DNA from: Pseudovibrio ascidiaceicola
GTDB lineage: Bacteria; Pseudomonadota; Alphaproteobacteria; Rhizobiales; Stappiaceae
DNA: 64,000 bases
Direction of reading: 5' to 3'
NCBI RefSeq assembly: GCF_900114245.1
Contig: NZ_FOSK01000004.1
Span: 248,001-312,000 of the forward strand
Of this stretch, positions 25,741-35,115 are shown in pieces; position 1 is the first letter of the stretch; every line of letters begins with the position of its first letter. A program made the position numbers and the translations under genes. The notes beneath the pieces are model-generated. The model made no database searches, was not told the DNA's origin, and saw only the letters and a program-made list of their open reading frames with translations.

Positions 25741-27057
25741 TTAAGGCGCAATACGGTCACGGATGGTGTCGAACTCTTTGACGTCCGCTGCAGAACCGAA
25801 GGTGTAAGCATCACGCAGAACTTTCTCTGCACGCTCTACCTGATCTTCGGTGTGTGCGTGGATGACGGCGATTGGAGTTTCGCTGTCTACGGACGTACCA
25901 ACACCAGCGATGTCTGTGAGACCTACAGCAGGATCGATTTCATCCGCTGCGGCACGACGACCACCACCAAGTTCAACAACTGCGAGACCAACTGCACGTG
26001 CATCAACACCAGTCACCAAAGATGCTTCTGGTACATGGATTGCGCGCTGGATCGGAGCCTTTGCAAGGTATGCTTCCGGCTTCTCCATGAAGTCATTTGG
26101 ACCGCCGAGTTCACCGACCATCTTGCCGAAGAGTTCAGCTGCCTTACCGGAGGTGAAGGCTTCTTCCATCTTCTTCTTACCGTCATCAACGCTGTCAGCA
26201 AGACCTGAGTTGGCAAGACCTTCTGCACCAATTGCAACGGTCACGTCCCACAGACGATTGTCAACGTGGGTGCCTTTCAGGAAGTCTACAGCGTTCTGAA
26301 CTTCGATCGCGTTACCAGCTGCAGATGCCAGAGACTCGTTCATATCTGTGAGCAATGCGGTGGTTTTAAGACCTGCACCGTTTGCAACAAGAACGAGACT
26401 TTCAGCCAGAGCTTTGGCGTCTTCGTAGTTCGCCATGAATGCGCCGGTGCCCCACTTCACGTCGAGAACCAGAGTTTCAAGGCCAGCTGCCAGCTTCTTG
26501 GACAGGATGGACGCGGTGATGAGATCAATGCTCTCAACAGTCGCGGTCACGTCACGGATACCGTAGAAGCGCTTGTCAGCAGGTGCGAGGTCACCAGTCT
26601 GGCCGATGATCGCACAACCAACTTCACGAACAACCTTGCGGAACAGTTCGTTGGATGGTTTTGCGGAGTAGCCAGGGATGGTTTCCAGCTTATCCAGAGT
26701 ACCACCGGTGTGGCCGAGGCCGCGACCGGAGATCATTGGAACAGCAGCACCGTTTGCAGCAAGTGCAGGTGCGAGCATCAGAGAAACGTTGTCGCCAACA
26801 CCACCAGTGGAGTGCTTGTCAACGATTGGTGCGCCGATGTCGGACCAGTCGAGAACGTCACCGCTGTCACGCATGCCGAGTGTCAGAGCAACACGCTCAT
26901 CAACACTGAGACCCTGGAAGAACACAGCCATTGCCAATGCAGCAACCTGTCCTTCTGTTACGCTGTTATCAGTGATGCCCTTTACAAAGAACTGAATTTC
27001 TTCAGCTGTCAGGACTTCGCCTTCACGTTTCTTACGAACGATTTCTTGAGGAAGCAT
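25741..27057 (-). CDS. deoA: Thymidine phosphorylase
   Basis: Phosphorolyses thymidine and deoxyuridine to base plus deoxyribose-1-phosphate. The 438-residue protein has the family signature around [32 protein letters not shown] and [13 protein letters not shown], and a C-terminal pyrimidine-phosphorylase domain near [17 protein letters not shown]. The ATG at 27057 comes one base after the deoC stop, with AAAGAGA upstream, so the two genes are translationally coupled. No uridine phosphorylase is seen, so DeoA probably carries the pyrimidine load. Confidence 0.97.
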   Translation of the reverse strand: MLPQEIVRKKREGEVLTAEEIQFFVKGITDNSVTEGQVAALAMAVFFQGLSVDERVALTLGMRDSGDVLDWSDIGAPIVDKHSTGGVGDNVSLMLAPALAANGAAVPMISGRGLGHTGGTLDKLETIPGYSAKPSNELFRKVVREVGCAIIGQTGDLAPADKRFYGIRDVTATVESIDLITASILSKKLAAGLETLVLDVKWGTGAFMANYEDAKALAESLVLVANGAGLKTTALLTDMNESLASAAGNAIEVQNAVDFLKGTHVDNRLWDVTVAIGAEGLANSGLADSVDDGKKKMEEAFTSGKAAELFGKMVGELGGPNDFMEKPEAYLAKAPIQRAIHVPEASLVTGVDARAVGLAVVELGGGRRAAADEIDPAVGLTDIAGVGTSVDSETPIAVIHAHTEDQVERAEKVLRDAYTFGSAADVKEFDTIRDRIAP

Positions 27058-27058
27058 A

Positions 27059-27838
27059 TCAGTAGGTCTCTTTAGTGTCGTTATCACGGCCTTCGATGCC
27101 AGCGAGCACTGCATCAAGCAGGCCACTTGCGCCGAAACGGAACGTTGCTGAGGATACCCAGTTGCTGCCCATCAAGTCGTCAGCTAGCTTCAGGTATTCA
27201 GCTGCTTCTTCTACAGTGCGCACACCACCAGCTGGCTTGAAGCCAACGACACGGTGATCTTCTTTAGACGTTTCACGCAGCACGTTGAGCATGATTTCCG
27301 CAGCTTCGAGAGTCGCGTTGACTTCTACCTTACCTGTTGAGGTTTTGATGAAGTCTGCGCCCTGTGCAATTGCAATTTCAGAAGCCAGGTGGATCAGACG
27401 AGGATCTTTCAGCTCACCGGTTTCAAGGATAACCTTGAGCTGTGCTGGAGCAGGAATTGCTCCACGAACCTGTTTGATCTGGTCTTCGGCGAAACCACGA
27501 CGGCCTTCTGCGAATGCGCGATATGGCATGACGAGATCAACTTCGTCCGCGCCGTCAGCAACAGCCTTTTTGGTTTCTTCGATCACTGCTGCTGTGTCTT
27601 CACCGCCAGCCGGGAAGTTTACAACGGTTGCGATGCGAACCGGAGAGTTCTTCAGCAATTCAGCTGCCTGCTTAATAAAGCGAGGCCAGATGCAGATGGC
27701 TGCAGTATGCCCGTAAGGTGTAGAAGAGCGCTCAATAAGTGCTGCTACATCTTCTGCGGTGCAGTCATCGTTCAGGTTGGTTAGATCGATAAGTCCGAGA
27801 GCACGCTTTGCTGTTTCTTTTATAGATGCTTCAGTCAT
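27059..27838 (-). CDS. deoC: Deoxyribose-phosphate aldolase
   Basis: Splits deoxyribose-5-phosphate into glyceraldehyde-3-phosphate and acetaldehyde. The 259-residue protein carries the Schiff-base Lys in [17 protein letters not shown], the aspartate of [11 protein letters not shown] and the second conserved Lys in [16 protein letters not shown]. The ATG at 27838 (MTEASIKET) follows GGAAATTGGC; a start six codons upstream is less likely. It is 14 bases after the PNP stop and one base before deoA. Confidence 0.97.
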   Translation of the reverse strand: MTEASIKETAKRALGLIDLTNLNDDCTAEDVAALIERSSTPYGHTAAICIWPRFIKQAAELLKNSPVRIATVVNFPAGGEDTAAVIEETKKAVADGADEVDLVMPYRAFAEGRRGFAEDQIKQVRGAIPAPAQLKVILETGELKDPRLIHLASEIAIAQGADFIKTSTGKVEVNATLEAAEIMLNVLRETSKEDHRVVGFKPAGGVRTVEEAAEYLKLADDLMGSNWVSSATFRFGASGLLDAVLAGIEGRDNDTKETY

Positions 27839-27852
27839 TTTGCCAATTTCCT

Positions 27853-28659
27853 TCAAGCCATGTTTTTGAGGAAGGCACGCAAAATCTTTTTGATCTTGGC
27901 CGCTCCAAGCGGGGCCATTTCCTTGGTTTCATCATGAGAGAGGCCGTGGGCTTGTAGGCCAGCTCCCATATTGGTGATGGTGGAGATTGCTGCGACGCGC
28001 ATGCCGAGGAAGCGAGACATAATCACTTCCGGTACGGTGGACATGCCAACGGCATCAGCACCGAGCACCTGAGACATGCGAATTTCTGCCGGAGTCTCGA
28101 AAGACGGGCCGGAGAACCACATGTAGACGCCCTCTTCGAGGTCTTCACCAGTTTCAGCAGCTGCTTTTTTGAGCTGCTCGCGAAGCTCTGGGTCGTATGC
28201 GGCGGAAAGATCGAGGAAACGACTCTCATCTTCTTCGCCGATGAGCGGGTTCAGACCAGACCAGTTGATATGGTCGTTGATCAGCATTGGAGAACCCGGC
28301 TTGATATTTTCACGCAGGGAGCCTGCAGCGTTGGTTGCAACGATTGTGTCACAGCCAAGTGCCTTGAGGGTCTCAAGCGGAGTGCGCATCACGGATGGGT
28401 TGCCGCTCTCATAGTAGTGTGCGCGACCGGACAGAATAACGACCGGAACACCTTCCAGAGTGCCTGCAACCAGCTCACTTGCGTGCGCGGTAACAGAAGA
28501 AACAGGGAAACCAGTGAGACGGTTGTAAGACACACGAACCGCGTCTTCCACTTCGTCAGCCAGAGAACCCAGACCAGAACCGAGGATCATCCCAACTTTA
28601 TAATCACCTGGGCGAGCAGCGCGTACAATTTCCGCTGATTCCTTACCAAATCCGCTCAT
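27853..28659 (-). CDS. Purine nucleoside phosphorylase (trimeric class)
   Basis: Phosphorolyses purine (deoxy)nucleosides to base and pentose-1-phosphate. The 268-residue protein matches the PNP-I/PunA-XapA group: GMILGSGLGSLAD (phosphate loop), GRAHYYESGNP, ATNAAGSL, and the base-binding region ending GADAVGMSTVPEV. The ATG at 28659 is two bases after the cdd stop. Guanosine and inosine are the usual substrates of the class, and the adjacent deaminase family protein could supply inosine or hypoxanthine. Confidence 0.94.
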   Translation of the reverse strand: MSGFGKESAEIVRAARPGDYKVGMILGSGLGSLADEVEDAVRVSYNRLTGFPVSSVTAHASELVAGTLEGVPVVILSGRAHYYESGNPSVMRTPLETLKALGCDTIVATNAAGSLRENIKPGSPMLINDHINWSGLNPLIGEEDESRFLDLSAAYDPELREQLKKAAAETGEDLEEGVYMWFSGPSFETPAEIRMSQVLGADAVGMSTVPEVIMSRFLGMRVAAISTITNMGAGLQAHGLSHDETKEMAPLGAAKIKKILRAFLKNMA

Positions 28660-28661
28660 AA

Positions 28662-29066
28662 TCAATCCTCAATCTGTTCATTCAATTCAAAGCCAGCAGG
28701 CAGCAGTTCTTCCATGGTGAAGGTTTTACGCAGACCTTCGAGGTTCGCGACATGGATTTTGATCTGCTTGTTGCTTGCAAATTCAGAAAGTTTTTGACGA
28801 CACCCACCGCATGGTGTGCACAGCGCGGCGTCTGCCAGCACTACAACTTCATTGATCTTGGTGGAGCCACCGCGGATCATTGCCGCGATTGCTCCGCCTT
28901 CAGCACAGGTGCCTTCCGGGTAGGCGCCGTTTTCGACGTTACACCCGGAGACGACTTTGCCATCAGAGGTGAGCAATGCAGCGCCCACCTTGAAGTTGGA
29001 GTATGGCGCATAGGCGGTTTCTCGTGCCGCCTTTGCTTCTTCAAAAAGCTTGTCAAATGCGCTCAT
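28662..29066 (-). CDS. cdd: Cytidine deaminase
   Basis: Deaminates cytidine and deoxycytidine to (deoxy)uridine, feeding DeoA. This is the small tetrameric type, 134 residues, with three zinc cysteines in GTCAEGGAIAAM (CAE) and PCGGCRQKLSE (PCxxC) and the substrate motif GCNVENGAYPE. It sits 11 bases after the second permease and 2 bases before PNP, in one tight operon. Confidence 0.97.
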   Translation of the reverse strand: MSAFDKLFEEAKAARETAYAPYSNFKVGAALLTSDGKVVSGCNVENGAYPEGTCAEGGAIAAMIRGGSTKINEVVVLADAALCTPCGGCRQKLSEFASNKQIKIHVANLEGLRKTFTMEELLPAGFELNEQIED

Positions 29067-29077
29067 TATTATTGTCC

Positions 29078-30046
29078 TTATGTACGCTCTTTAACATATG
29101 GGATACCAGATGCTTTCGGTGGGATTGCGCGACCGATAAAGCCGGCAAGAAGAACCACAGTCAGCACGTAAGGCAGAGCCTGGAAGACCTGAACAGGCAC
29201 TTCACCAATTCCAGGAATTTCCTGGCCCTGAAGACGGATTGCCAATGCATCTAGGAAACCAAAGAGAAGGCAGGTGAACATGGCGTTCACTGGCTTCCAC
29301 TTTGCAAAGATAAGAGCTGCCAGAGCAATAAAGCCCTTGCCCGCACTCATATCTTTAATAAATCCGGCGCCCTGAGCAACAGACAGGTAAGCACCAGAGA
29401 ACCCGCAGAGAATACCACAAATGATTGTCGCACGGTAACGTAGCAGTGTTACTGATAGACCTGCTGTATCAGCTGCGGAAGGGTTCTCGCCTACTGCGCG
29501 AAGACGCAGACCAAAGCGGGTTCTGAAAATGATCCACCAGGTCAACGGTACGGCAGCGAAAGATGCGTAAACCAGAATGTTGTGACCGGAGATCAGATTG
29601 GCATAGATCGGACCCAGCACAGGCACGTTTGCCAGAGTGTCAGCGAATGGCAGCGTGATGCTTTCAAAGCGGGTTGCCGGAGACAGAGCCGGTGTTCGTC
29701 CACCTTGAGAGAACCATGCCTGACCCAGCAATACGGTCAGACCAGCTGCAAGGAAGTTGATCGCCACACCGGAAACCACCTGGTTACCGCGTTGGCTGAT
29801 AGATGCATAACCGTGCACCAATGCCAGCATAACGGAAACCATGATACCCGCCAGAAGGCCGATCCACGGGCTCTGGAAGACGTAGGCTGCGGCTGCGGCA
29901 GCAAAAGCTGCGCCGAGGATCTTACCTTCCAGACCGATATCAACGATACCGGAACGCTCTGAAAACAGGCCAGCAAGGCACGCAAACAGAAGAGGAGTTG
30001 ACAGGCGGAATGTGCTGTCGAGAACAAGAATGATTGTGTCTAACAT
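29078..30046 (-). CDS. Nucleoside ABC transporter permease (NupQ-like)
   Basis: One of two inner-membrane subunits of a BMP-dependent nucleoside importer. The 322-residue protein is polytopic, with LLFACLAGLFSERSGIVDIG at its start, the family motif GLEGKILGAAFAA, and GENPSAADTAGLSV as the coupling-helix region. It starts 10 bases after the first permease. Neighbouring catabolic genes support nucleosides as cargo. Confidence 0.93.
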   Translation of the reverse strand: MLDTIILVLDSTFRLSTPLLFACLAGLFSERSGIVDIGLEGKILGAAFAAAAAAYVFQSPWIGLLAGIMVSVMLALVHGYASISQRGNQVVSGVAINFLAAGLTVLLGQAWFSQGGRTPALSPATRFESITLPFADTLANVPVLGPIYANLISGHNILVYASFAAVPLTWWIIFRTRFGLRLRAVGENPSAADTAGLSVTLLRYRATIICGILCGFSGAYLSVAQGAGFIKDMSAGKGFIALAALIFAKWKPVNAMFTCLLFGFLDALAIRLQGQEIPGIGEVPVQVFQALPYVLTVVLLAGFIGRAIPPKASGIPYVKERT

Positions 30047-30056
30047 GTCCGTCTCC

Positions 30057-31160
30057 CTATGCTTCTGCTGTGTCAGAAGAGAAGCGATCGAAGAACGCTA
30101 CGACTGCTGGGCGGAACATATGCTCAAGAGCACCAGCGAAGAGAATAACCAGGGCCTGAATGACCACGATCATGTCGCGTGAGATTGTTGGGATTTCGAA
30201 CGCCAGCTCTGCGCCGCCCTGATAGAGCAGGCCAAAGAGCATGGAGGCGAGAATAATCCCGATCGGATGCCCTCGTCCCATCAACGCCACCGCGATACCA
30301 ACGAAGCCAGCACCACCTGCGAAGTCGAGAAGCAAGCGTGTCTGCTCACCCATCACAACGTTGATGCCCATCAAGCCAGCAAGAGCACCGGAAATCAGCA
30401 TGGTTACAACAGTAATGCGAACCGGGGAGATACCAGCGTAGGCTGCTGCATCCGGGTTTGCACCGAAGCTGCGGATTTCATAGCCAAGTTTGGTGTGCCA
30501 GATAAGAAGCCAAACCACCACGCAAACAGCAAGAGCGAGGAAGAACGCCAGGTTCACAGGAGACTGACCGAAATCGAAGCTTGTGAAGACGTTTCTGAGC
30601 AGAGGAAGTTGACCGCCAGCCTCGAAGTTACGAGAGGATGGGGACATCGTGCCCTGAGGGATCAGGATGTTAGACAGCAGGTACACCATCAACGCGGATG
30701 CGATGAAGTTGAACATGATCGTCGTAATAACGATGTGAGAGCCGCGCTTTGCCTGCAGGTATCCCGGAATGAATGCCCAGGCTGCACCGAATACAGCACC
30801 ACCGATAATCGCGAATGGGAACGTCACCCACCATGGAACAAAGCGGTCCATGGCGAGACAGACCAGAGCGATACCCAGACCGCCGACATAGGCCTGACCT
30901 TCACCACCAATGTTAAACAGACCAGCATGGAAGGCGACTGCCACTGCCAGGCCGGTAAAGATAAAGTTTGTAGCGTAGTACAGTGTATAGCCGATGCCTT
31001 CACCGTACCCCAGAGCGCCCCAGACGAGCCACTTAACGGCTTCGAACGGATCTTCGCCGATTACTACAACAACCAAGCCAGAGATGATGAATGCCGCGAG
31101 CAGGTTGAGGGCCGGTAAAACACCGTAGTCAACCCAACGAGGAAGTTGCCCCTTACTCAT
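30057..31160 (-). CDS. Nucleoside ABC transporter permease (NupP-like)
   Basis: The larger permease, 367 residues and about eight to ten membrane segments, including LNLLAAFIISGLVVVVIGED. The conserved FHAGLFNIGGEGQAYVGG and the cytoplasmic coupling motif SFGANPDAAAYAGIS are typical of this family, which pairs with a shorter permease. It lies between the ATPase (61-base gap) and NupQ. Confidence 0.93.
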   Translation of the reverse strand: MSKGQLPRWVDYGVLPALNLLAAFIISGLVVVVIGEDPFEAVKWLVWGALGYGEGIGYTLYYATNFIFTGLAVAVAFHAGLFNIGGEGQAYVGGLGIALVCLAMDRFVPWWVTFPFAIIGGAVFGAAWAFIPGYLQAKRGSHIVITTIMFNFIASALMVYLLSNILIPQGTMSPSSRNFEAGGQLPLLRNVFTSFDFGQSPVNLAFFLALAVCVVVWLLIWHTKLGYEIRSFGANPDAAAYAGISPVRITVVTMLISGALAGLMGINVVMGEQTRLLLDFAGGAGFVGIAVALMGRGHPIGIILASMLFGLLYQGGAELAFEIPTISRDMIVVIQALVILFAGALEHMFRPAVVAFFDRFSSDTAEA

Positions 31161-31221
31161 TTCTGTGTTCCCCCAAATGTCAGGTCAAAGCAAATTTTGT
31201 TGTTAAACAGGGAGTTCATGA

Positions 31222-32760
31222 TCATTCTGCTGCCTCTTGATTGACACCAGCCATGAGAAGACCAAGATCCTGCTCTGTTGCTTCTGGCCCGCGTTCACCA
31301 ACCACGTTGCCATCAAACATGACAATGATGCGGTCGGAGAGTGAACGAATTTCTTCAAGCTCCACGGATACAAGAAGGACAGCTTTGCCCTGCGCGCGCA
31401 TGTCCATGATCCGGTTGTGGATGTACTCAATCGCACCAATATCAACACCACGTGTCGGCTGACCAATCAGAAGAACGTCCGGGTTGCACTCAATTTCACG
31501 TGCCAGAACGATTTTCTGCTGGTTGCCGCCAGAGAACTTTGCAGCTGTCATTTCGGTGGTTGGAGGGCGAATGTCGTATTTCTCGATGCGTTCCTTAGCT
31601 TCCTTGCGGATCGCATCTTTATTGAGGAACATACCTTTTGAGTACTTCGGTTCGCGGTGATACCCGAGAATGGAATTCTCATATTCTGCGAACTTGTTGA
31701 CCAGCCCCATCCGGTGGCGGTCTTCAGGTACGTGGCTCATTCCTTTGGTGCGCATTTCAGCTGCATCATGTGCCTCTGAAAGATCCAGCTTCTCGCCTGA
31801 CAGCTCCATCTTGCCGCTTTCAGCACGGGTGATGCCGGAGAGAGCTGCGAGGAGTTCAGACTGACCGTTACCGGAAACGCCTGCGATACCAAGAACTTCA
31901 CCTGCACGCACTTCGAAGGACACATCCTTCACACGCAGAACACCACGGTCGTCTCTGACATTGAGGCCTTCCACTTTGAGGAGAGGCTTGCCAACTTCAA
32001 CTTCGGGCTTGTCCACTTCAAGAAGAACGCTGCGACCAACCATAAGTTCAGCCAGTTCTTCCATAGAGGTTTCTGCAGTTTTGCGAGAAGCGACCATTTC
32101 ACCACGACGCATCACGGAGACCGTATCGGTCACATCCATGATCTCACGCAGTTTGTGGGTGATCAGCAGAACTGTTTTACCCTGATCGCGCAGCACACGA
32201 AGAATGCGGAAGAGGTGATCAGCTTCAGATGGTGTCAAAACACCTGTCGGCTCATCAAGAATGAGAATGTCTGCACCACGGTACAGAGCTTTCAGGATCT
32301 CTACTCGCTGCTGCAAACCAACTGGCAACTCACCCACGACTGCGTCCGGGTCAATTGTCATGTCGTATTCGTCTGCCAAACGCTTAAGTTCGCGACGTGC
32401 GTTTGCTACACCATCTTTCAACAGTGCGCCGCCCTCAGCGCCAAGAATAACGTTTTCTAGAACTGTGAATGGATCGACGAGCATAAAATGCTGGTGCACC
32501 ATACCGATGCCCTGCGCAATCGCGCTCTTCGAATCAGGAATAGTGGTTGTCTTGTCATCGATCTTAATTGTTCCGCTATCGGCATGGTAAAAACCGTAGA
32601 GGATCGACATCAAGGTGGACTTGCCCGCTCCGTTCTCACCAATGATGCCGTGAATGGACCCTTTTCCTACAACAAGGTCAATGTCCTTGTTGGCTTGAAC
32701 AGGCCCAAAACTTTTACTTACGCCAATTAACTCGATGGCAGGTACATTGCTTTCAGCCAC
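31222..32760 (-). CDS. Nucleoside ABC transporter ATPase with two nucleotide-binding domains (NupO-like)
   Basis: Double-NBD ATPase of about 512 residues. The first NBD has Walker A GENGAGKSTL, signature LPVGLQQRVEI and Walker B ILILDEPTGVL. The second is degenerate: GVSGNGQSEL for Walker A, intact SGGNQQKIVLAREI, and LLIGQPTRGVD where the Walker B acidic pair is altered. That is usual for this family. I choose the GTG at 32760 because AGAAAGG lies upstream and homology begins at PAIELIGVSKSFG; a distant in-frame ATG at 32922 would add 54 unlikely residues. Confidence 0.92.
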   Translation of the reverse strand: MAESNVPAIELIGVSKSFGPVQANKDIDLVVGKGSIHGIIGENGAGKSTLMSILYGFYHADSGTIKIDDKTTTIPDSKSAIAQGIGMVHQHFMLVDPFTVLENVILGAEGGALLKDGVANARRELKRLADEYDMTIDPDAVVGELPVGLQQRVEILKALYRGADILILDEPTGVLTPSEADHLFRILRVLRDQGKTVLLITHKLREIMDVTDTVSVMRRGEMVASRKTAETSMEELAELMVGRSVLLEVDKPEVEVGKPLLKVEGLNVRDDRGVLRVKDVSFEVRAGEVLGIAGVSGNGQSELLAALSGITRAESGKMELSGEKLDLSEAHDAAEMRTKGMSHVPEDRHRMGLVNKFAEYENSILGYHREPKYSKGMFLNKDAIRKEAKERIEKYDIRPPTTEMTAAKFSGGNQQKIVLAREIECNPDVLLIGQPTRGVDIGAIEYIHNRIMDMRAQGKAVLLVSVELEEIRSLSDRIIVMFDGNVVGERGPEATEQDLGLLMAGVNQEAAE

Positions 32761-33066
32761 TGTTGCCCGGCCTTTCTGGTCTATCAAATCAATAACTTGC
32801 GCATCAATCTCGTTCCTGCTTTCGAAGTACACCGTTTCAAAAGCGTTGCCCCACCCCCAGGAGAAGCAGAGAACAGATCCCAATGCAGTTATCCTCGTTT
32901 CCCCCTCAACCTTCGCTCCCAAAGGCTGAAAACTCTACTCGGGCTACAGGGGCGCAAGTCCCTCATAAATCCCTTCAAGACTGAAAGTCTGGAAGGAGTG
33001 GTCGTTCCGAAGAACCACCGTAAGCGAAAATGCCCACACCAGATAGTGCGGGCACTTTTCATTAAA
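32761..33066. other. Leader region between the binding-protein and ATPase genes
   Basis: This 306-base stretch holds no convincing gene. It contains the terminator-like hairpin at 33031-33054, a second smaller hairpin around 32999-33019 (GTGGT/ACCAC with an inner TTC/GAA), and the presumed ribosome-binding site of the ATPase gene. It probably separates strong expression of the binding protein from the rest of the operon. Confidence 0.5.
33031..33054 (-). terminator. Terminator/attenuator after the BMP binding-protein gene
   Basis: On the minus strand TGCCCGCAC pairs with GTGTGGGCA (nine pairs, one G-T) across a 6-base loop, followed by TTTTCG. It starts 13 bases past the stop codon. The short T-run suggests partial read-through into the transporter genes. 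Confidence 0.75.
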
Positions 33067-34065
33067 TTAGAACGGGCAGGAAGAATCCACCATGTAATCG
33101 TGAACTTCTACTTTGCCAGAAATAATATCCATCTTTGCCTGTTCAACTGCAGACTGCATTTCTGCTGTGATGAGAGGCTTGTTATACTCGTCGTATGACC
33201 AGGAAACACCATTTTCGGCAAGGCCGAGAACTTCAACACCTGAAGTCCACTTGCCTTCTTTAGCGTCTGTCAGCGTCTTATCGACAGCAACATCTACCGC
33301 TTTGATCATGGAAGTCAGAACAGAACCCGGATGCAGGTGGTTCTGGTTGGAATCCACACCGATGCCCAGCTTGCCTTCATCAGCTGCTGCCTGAAGAACG
33401 CCAGTGCCGGTCAGGCCTGCTGCATGGAACACAACATCTGCGCCACGCGCGAACTGTGAACGAGCAAGTTCACCACCTTTGAGTGGGTCAGTCCATGCTG
33501 CGCCGGTGGTTCCGGTCATGTTTTCAATGATTTCAATGTCAGGCTTCGCGTATTTCGCGCCCTGTTTGTAACCACATGCAAACTTGCGGATCAGCGGAAT
33601 GTCCATACCGCCAACAAAACCAATGGTGTCGGATTCAGTTGACATTGCTGCCAGAAGACCAACGAGGAATGAACCTTCACCTTCTTTGAAGACAATGGAA
33701 CGTACGTTTGGCAGGTCTACGACGGAATCAACGATTGCGAAGTGCGTGTCAGGAAATTCCTTAGCAACTTTCTCCAGTGCAGCTGCCTGAGCGAAACCAA
33801 TCGTGATGATTGGATCGAGACCACGTCGCGCGAAGTTACGCAGAGCCTGTTCACGCTGAGATGGATTCTGGATCTCAAAATCGCGGAACTTGATGCCTGT
33901 GCGTTCTTCGAACTGCAACGCGCCTTTGTAAGCAGCTTCATTGAAAGACCGGTCATTACGACCGCCGAAATCATAAACGACTGCGGGCTTGAAAGTTTCT
34001 GCCATAGCTCCAGTCGTCATGACTGCTGCTAAAGCAACTGCACCGAGGATTGTTGTGGTTTTCAC
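33067..34065 (-). CDS. BMP-family nucleoside-binding protein
   Basis: Periplasmic substrate-binding protein of the importer, 332 residues. A signal peptide (ILGAVALAAVMTTGAMA) is cut before ETFKPAV. The mature start contains the BMP motif YDFGGRNDRSFNEAAYKG, and later blocks are FVGGMDIPLIRKFACGYKQG and GIGVDSNQNHL. There is no lipobox Cys at the cleavage site, so it should be soluble rather than a lipoprotein. Relatives (PnrA, BmpA types) bind purine nucleosides. Confidence 0.94.
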   Translation of the reverse strand: MKTTTILGAVALAAVMTTGAMAETFKPAVVYDFGGRNDRSFNEAAYKGALQFEERTGIKFRDFEIQNPSQREQALRNFARRGLDPIITIGFAQAAALEKVAKEFPDTHFAIVDSVVDLPNVRSIVFKEGEGSFLVGLLAAMSTESDTIGFVGGMDIPLIRKFACGYKQGAKYAKPDIEIIENMTGTTGAAWTDPLKGGELARSQFARGADVVFHAAGLTGTGVLQAAADEGKLGIGVDSNQNHLHPGSVLTSMIKAVDVAVDKTLTDAKEGKWTSGVEVLGLAENGVSWSYDEYNKPLITAEMQSAVEQAKMDIISGKVEVHDYMVDSSCPF

Positions 34066-34134
34066 GGTTTCTTCCTTATTATATCTTCCCGTAGAGCGGA
34101 AAGGACTCTCCCTTAAGAAGAACAGACTCCCAAC

Positions 34135-35115
34135 TTATGTCGTTGCTTCGAGCTCGTTCTCTTTCAGCAGGCCAGCGAGTTCTCTGGCCAAAACCTCATC
34201 GATGATCAGATCCTTGATGATGCCGGTCGCCAATGCTGCCAGTGTTGCTTTCGCCTTGCGGTAACCGCCAACGATCGCGACAACATGCGCCTTACGGACG
34301 TCATCAAAGTGCAATCCAACTGCTTTTTCGTTTAGAGAACAGGACACTTCGTTGCCGTCAATGTCGACGAAGCGGCCCATCACGTCAGAACACGCACCGC
34401 TTTCCAGCAGCTCTTCACGTTCTTCGGAGGTAATCAGCTTGCGTTGTACAAGGTGGCCTTCCTTCTCAACGGACCCGATGCCGATGATGAAGAGTTCTGC
34501 GGCCTTCGCTCTTGCGAGCAACTCCTGAACAGCGCCCTGAGACACAAAGGTGTCTCTTTCTGCTTTGGTTTCAGCAATATAAGGAACAGGAAGATAGAAA
34601 CCTTCACCGCCTGTCTTCGCACATAGCTGCTGCACAACATCATACGGGTTGGCAGAAAGACGACGGGTGAGCGAGCCGGATACGGACAGCAGCTCAAGCT
34701 CAGGAAGGTGAACACGAGGCATTGCCTCGATGGTGGACTGGAGCGTGCGCCCCATACCTACGCCAATGCGCTTAGGTGGATTCGTTGTAAAAAGTGAATG
34801 AAGGTATTGGCCAGCAAAAGATGAAACTGCAGTGAAAGAGTCTGTTTCGTCACCGCTGCCAAGATCTGGAGCAATAAAGCAATTTTCCAGATTCATTCGC
34901 TTACAGAGAAATTGTTCTAATTCAACGCATTCAGAAGGCCGGGCTTCGATATGAAATTTTATCAAGCCTTCTTTTTGAGCATGTGCTATTAGGCGATGAA
35001 CTTTTGCAGGAGAAACCCCAAGGCGGCCAGCAATCTCTCCCTGAGTGCTTCGGCCAATGAAAGACATCCAAGCGGCCCTAATGGCCAAAGATGTGGTCCA
35101 TTCGTCTGCCTTCAT
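34135..35115 (-). CDS. SorC/DeoR-type transcriptional regulator of the nucleoside operon
   Basis: A 326-residue SorC-family regulator. The N-terminal helix-turn-helix reads STQGEIAGRLGVSPAKVHRL, and the C-terminal sugar-phosphate-binding domain includes KRIGVGMGRTLQSTIEAMP and LFIIGIGSVEKEG. Such proteins sense phosphorylated sugars; E. coli DeoR, and SorC-type DeoR of Bacillus, respond to deoxyribose-5-phosphate. Its place upstream of the whole nucleoside set makes it the likely operon regulator. A long palindrome lies 119 bases before its start. Confidence 0.9.
   Translation of the reverse strand: MKADEWTTSLAIRAAWMSFIGRSTQGEIAGRLGVSPAKVHRLIAHAQKEGLIKFHIEARPSECVELEQFLCKRMNLENCFIAPDLGSGDETDSFTAVSSFAGQYLHSLFTTNPPKRIGVGMGRTLQSTIEAMPRVHLPELELLSVSGSLTRRLSANPYDVVQQLCAKTGGEGFYLPVPYIAETKAERDTFVSQGAVQELLARAKAAELFIIGIGSVEKEGHLVQRKLITSEEREELLESGACSDVMGRFVDIDGNEVSCSLNEKAVGLHFDDVRKAHVVAIVGGYRKAKATLAALATGIIKDLIIDEVLARELAGLLKENELEATT

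Noticed and set aside
30267-31118. A 283-codon plus-strand frame opposite the NupP permease
   Set aside because: Antisense to a clear membrane protein; its polar, repetitive composition is what the reverse of hydrophobic codons gives.
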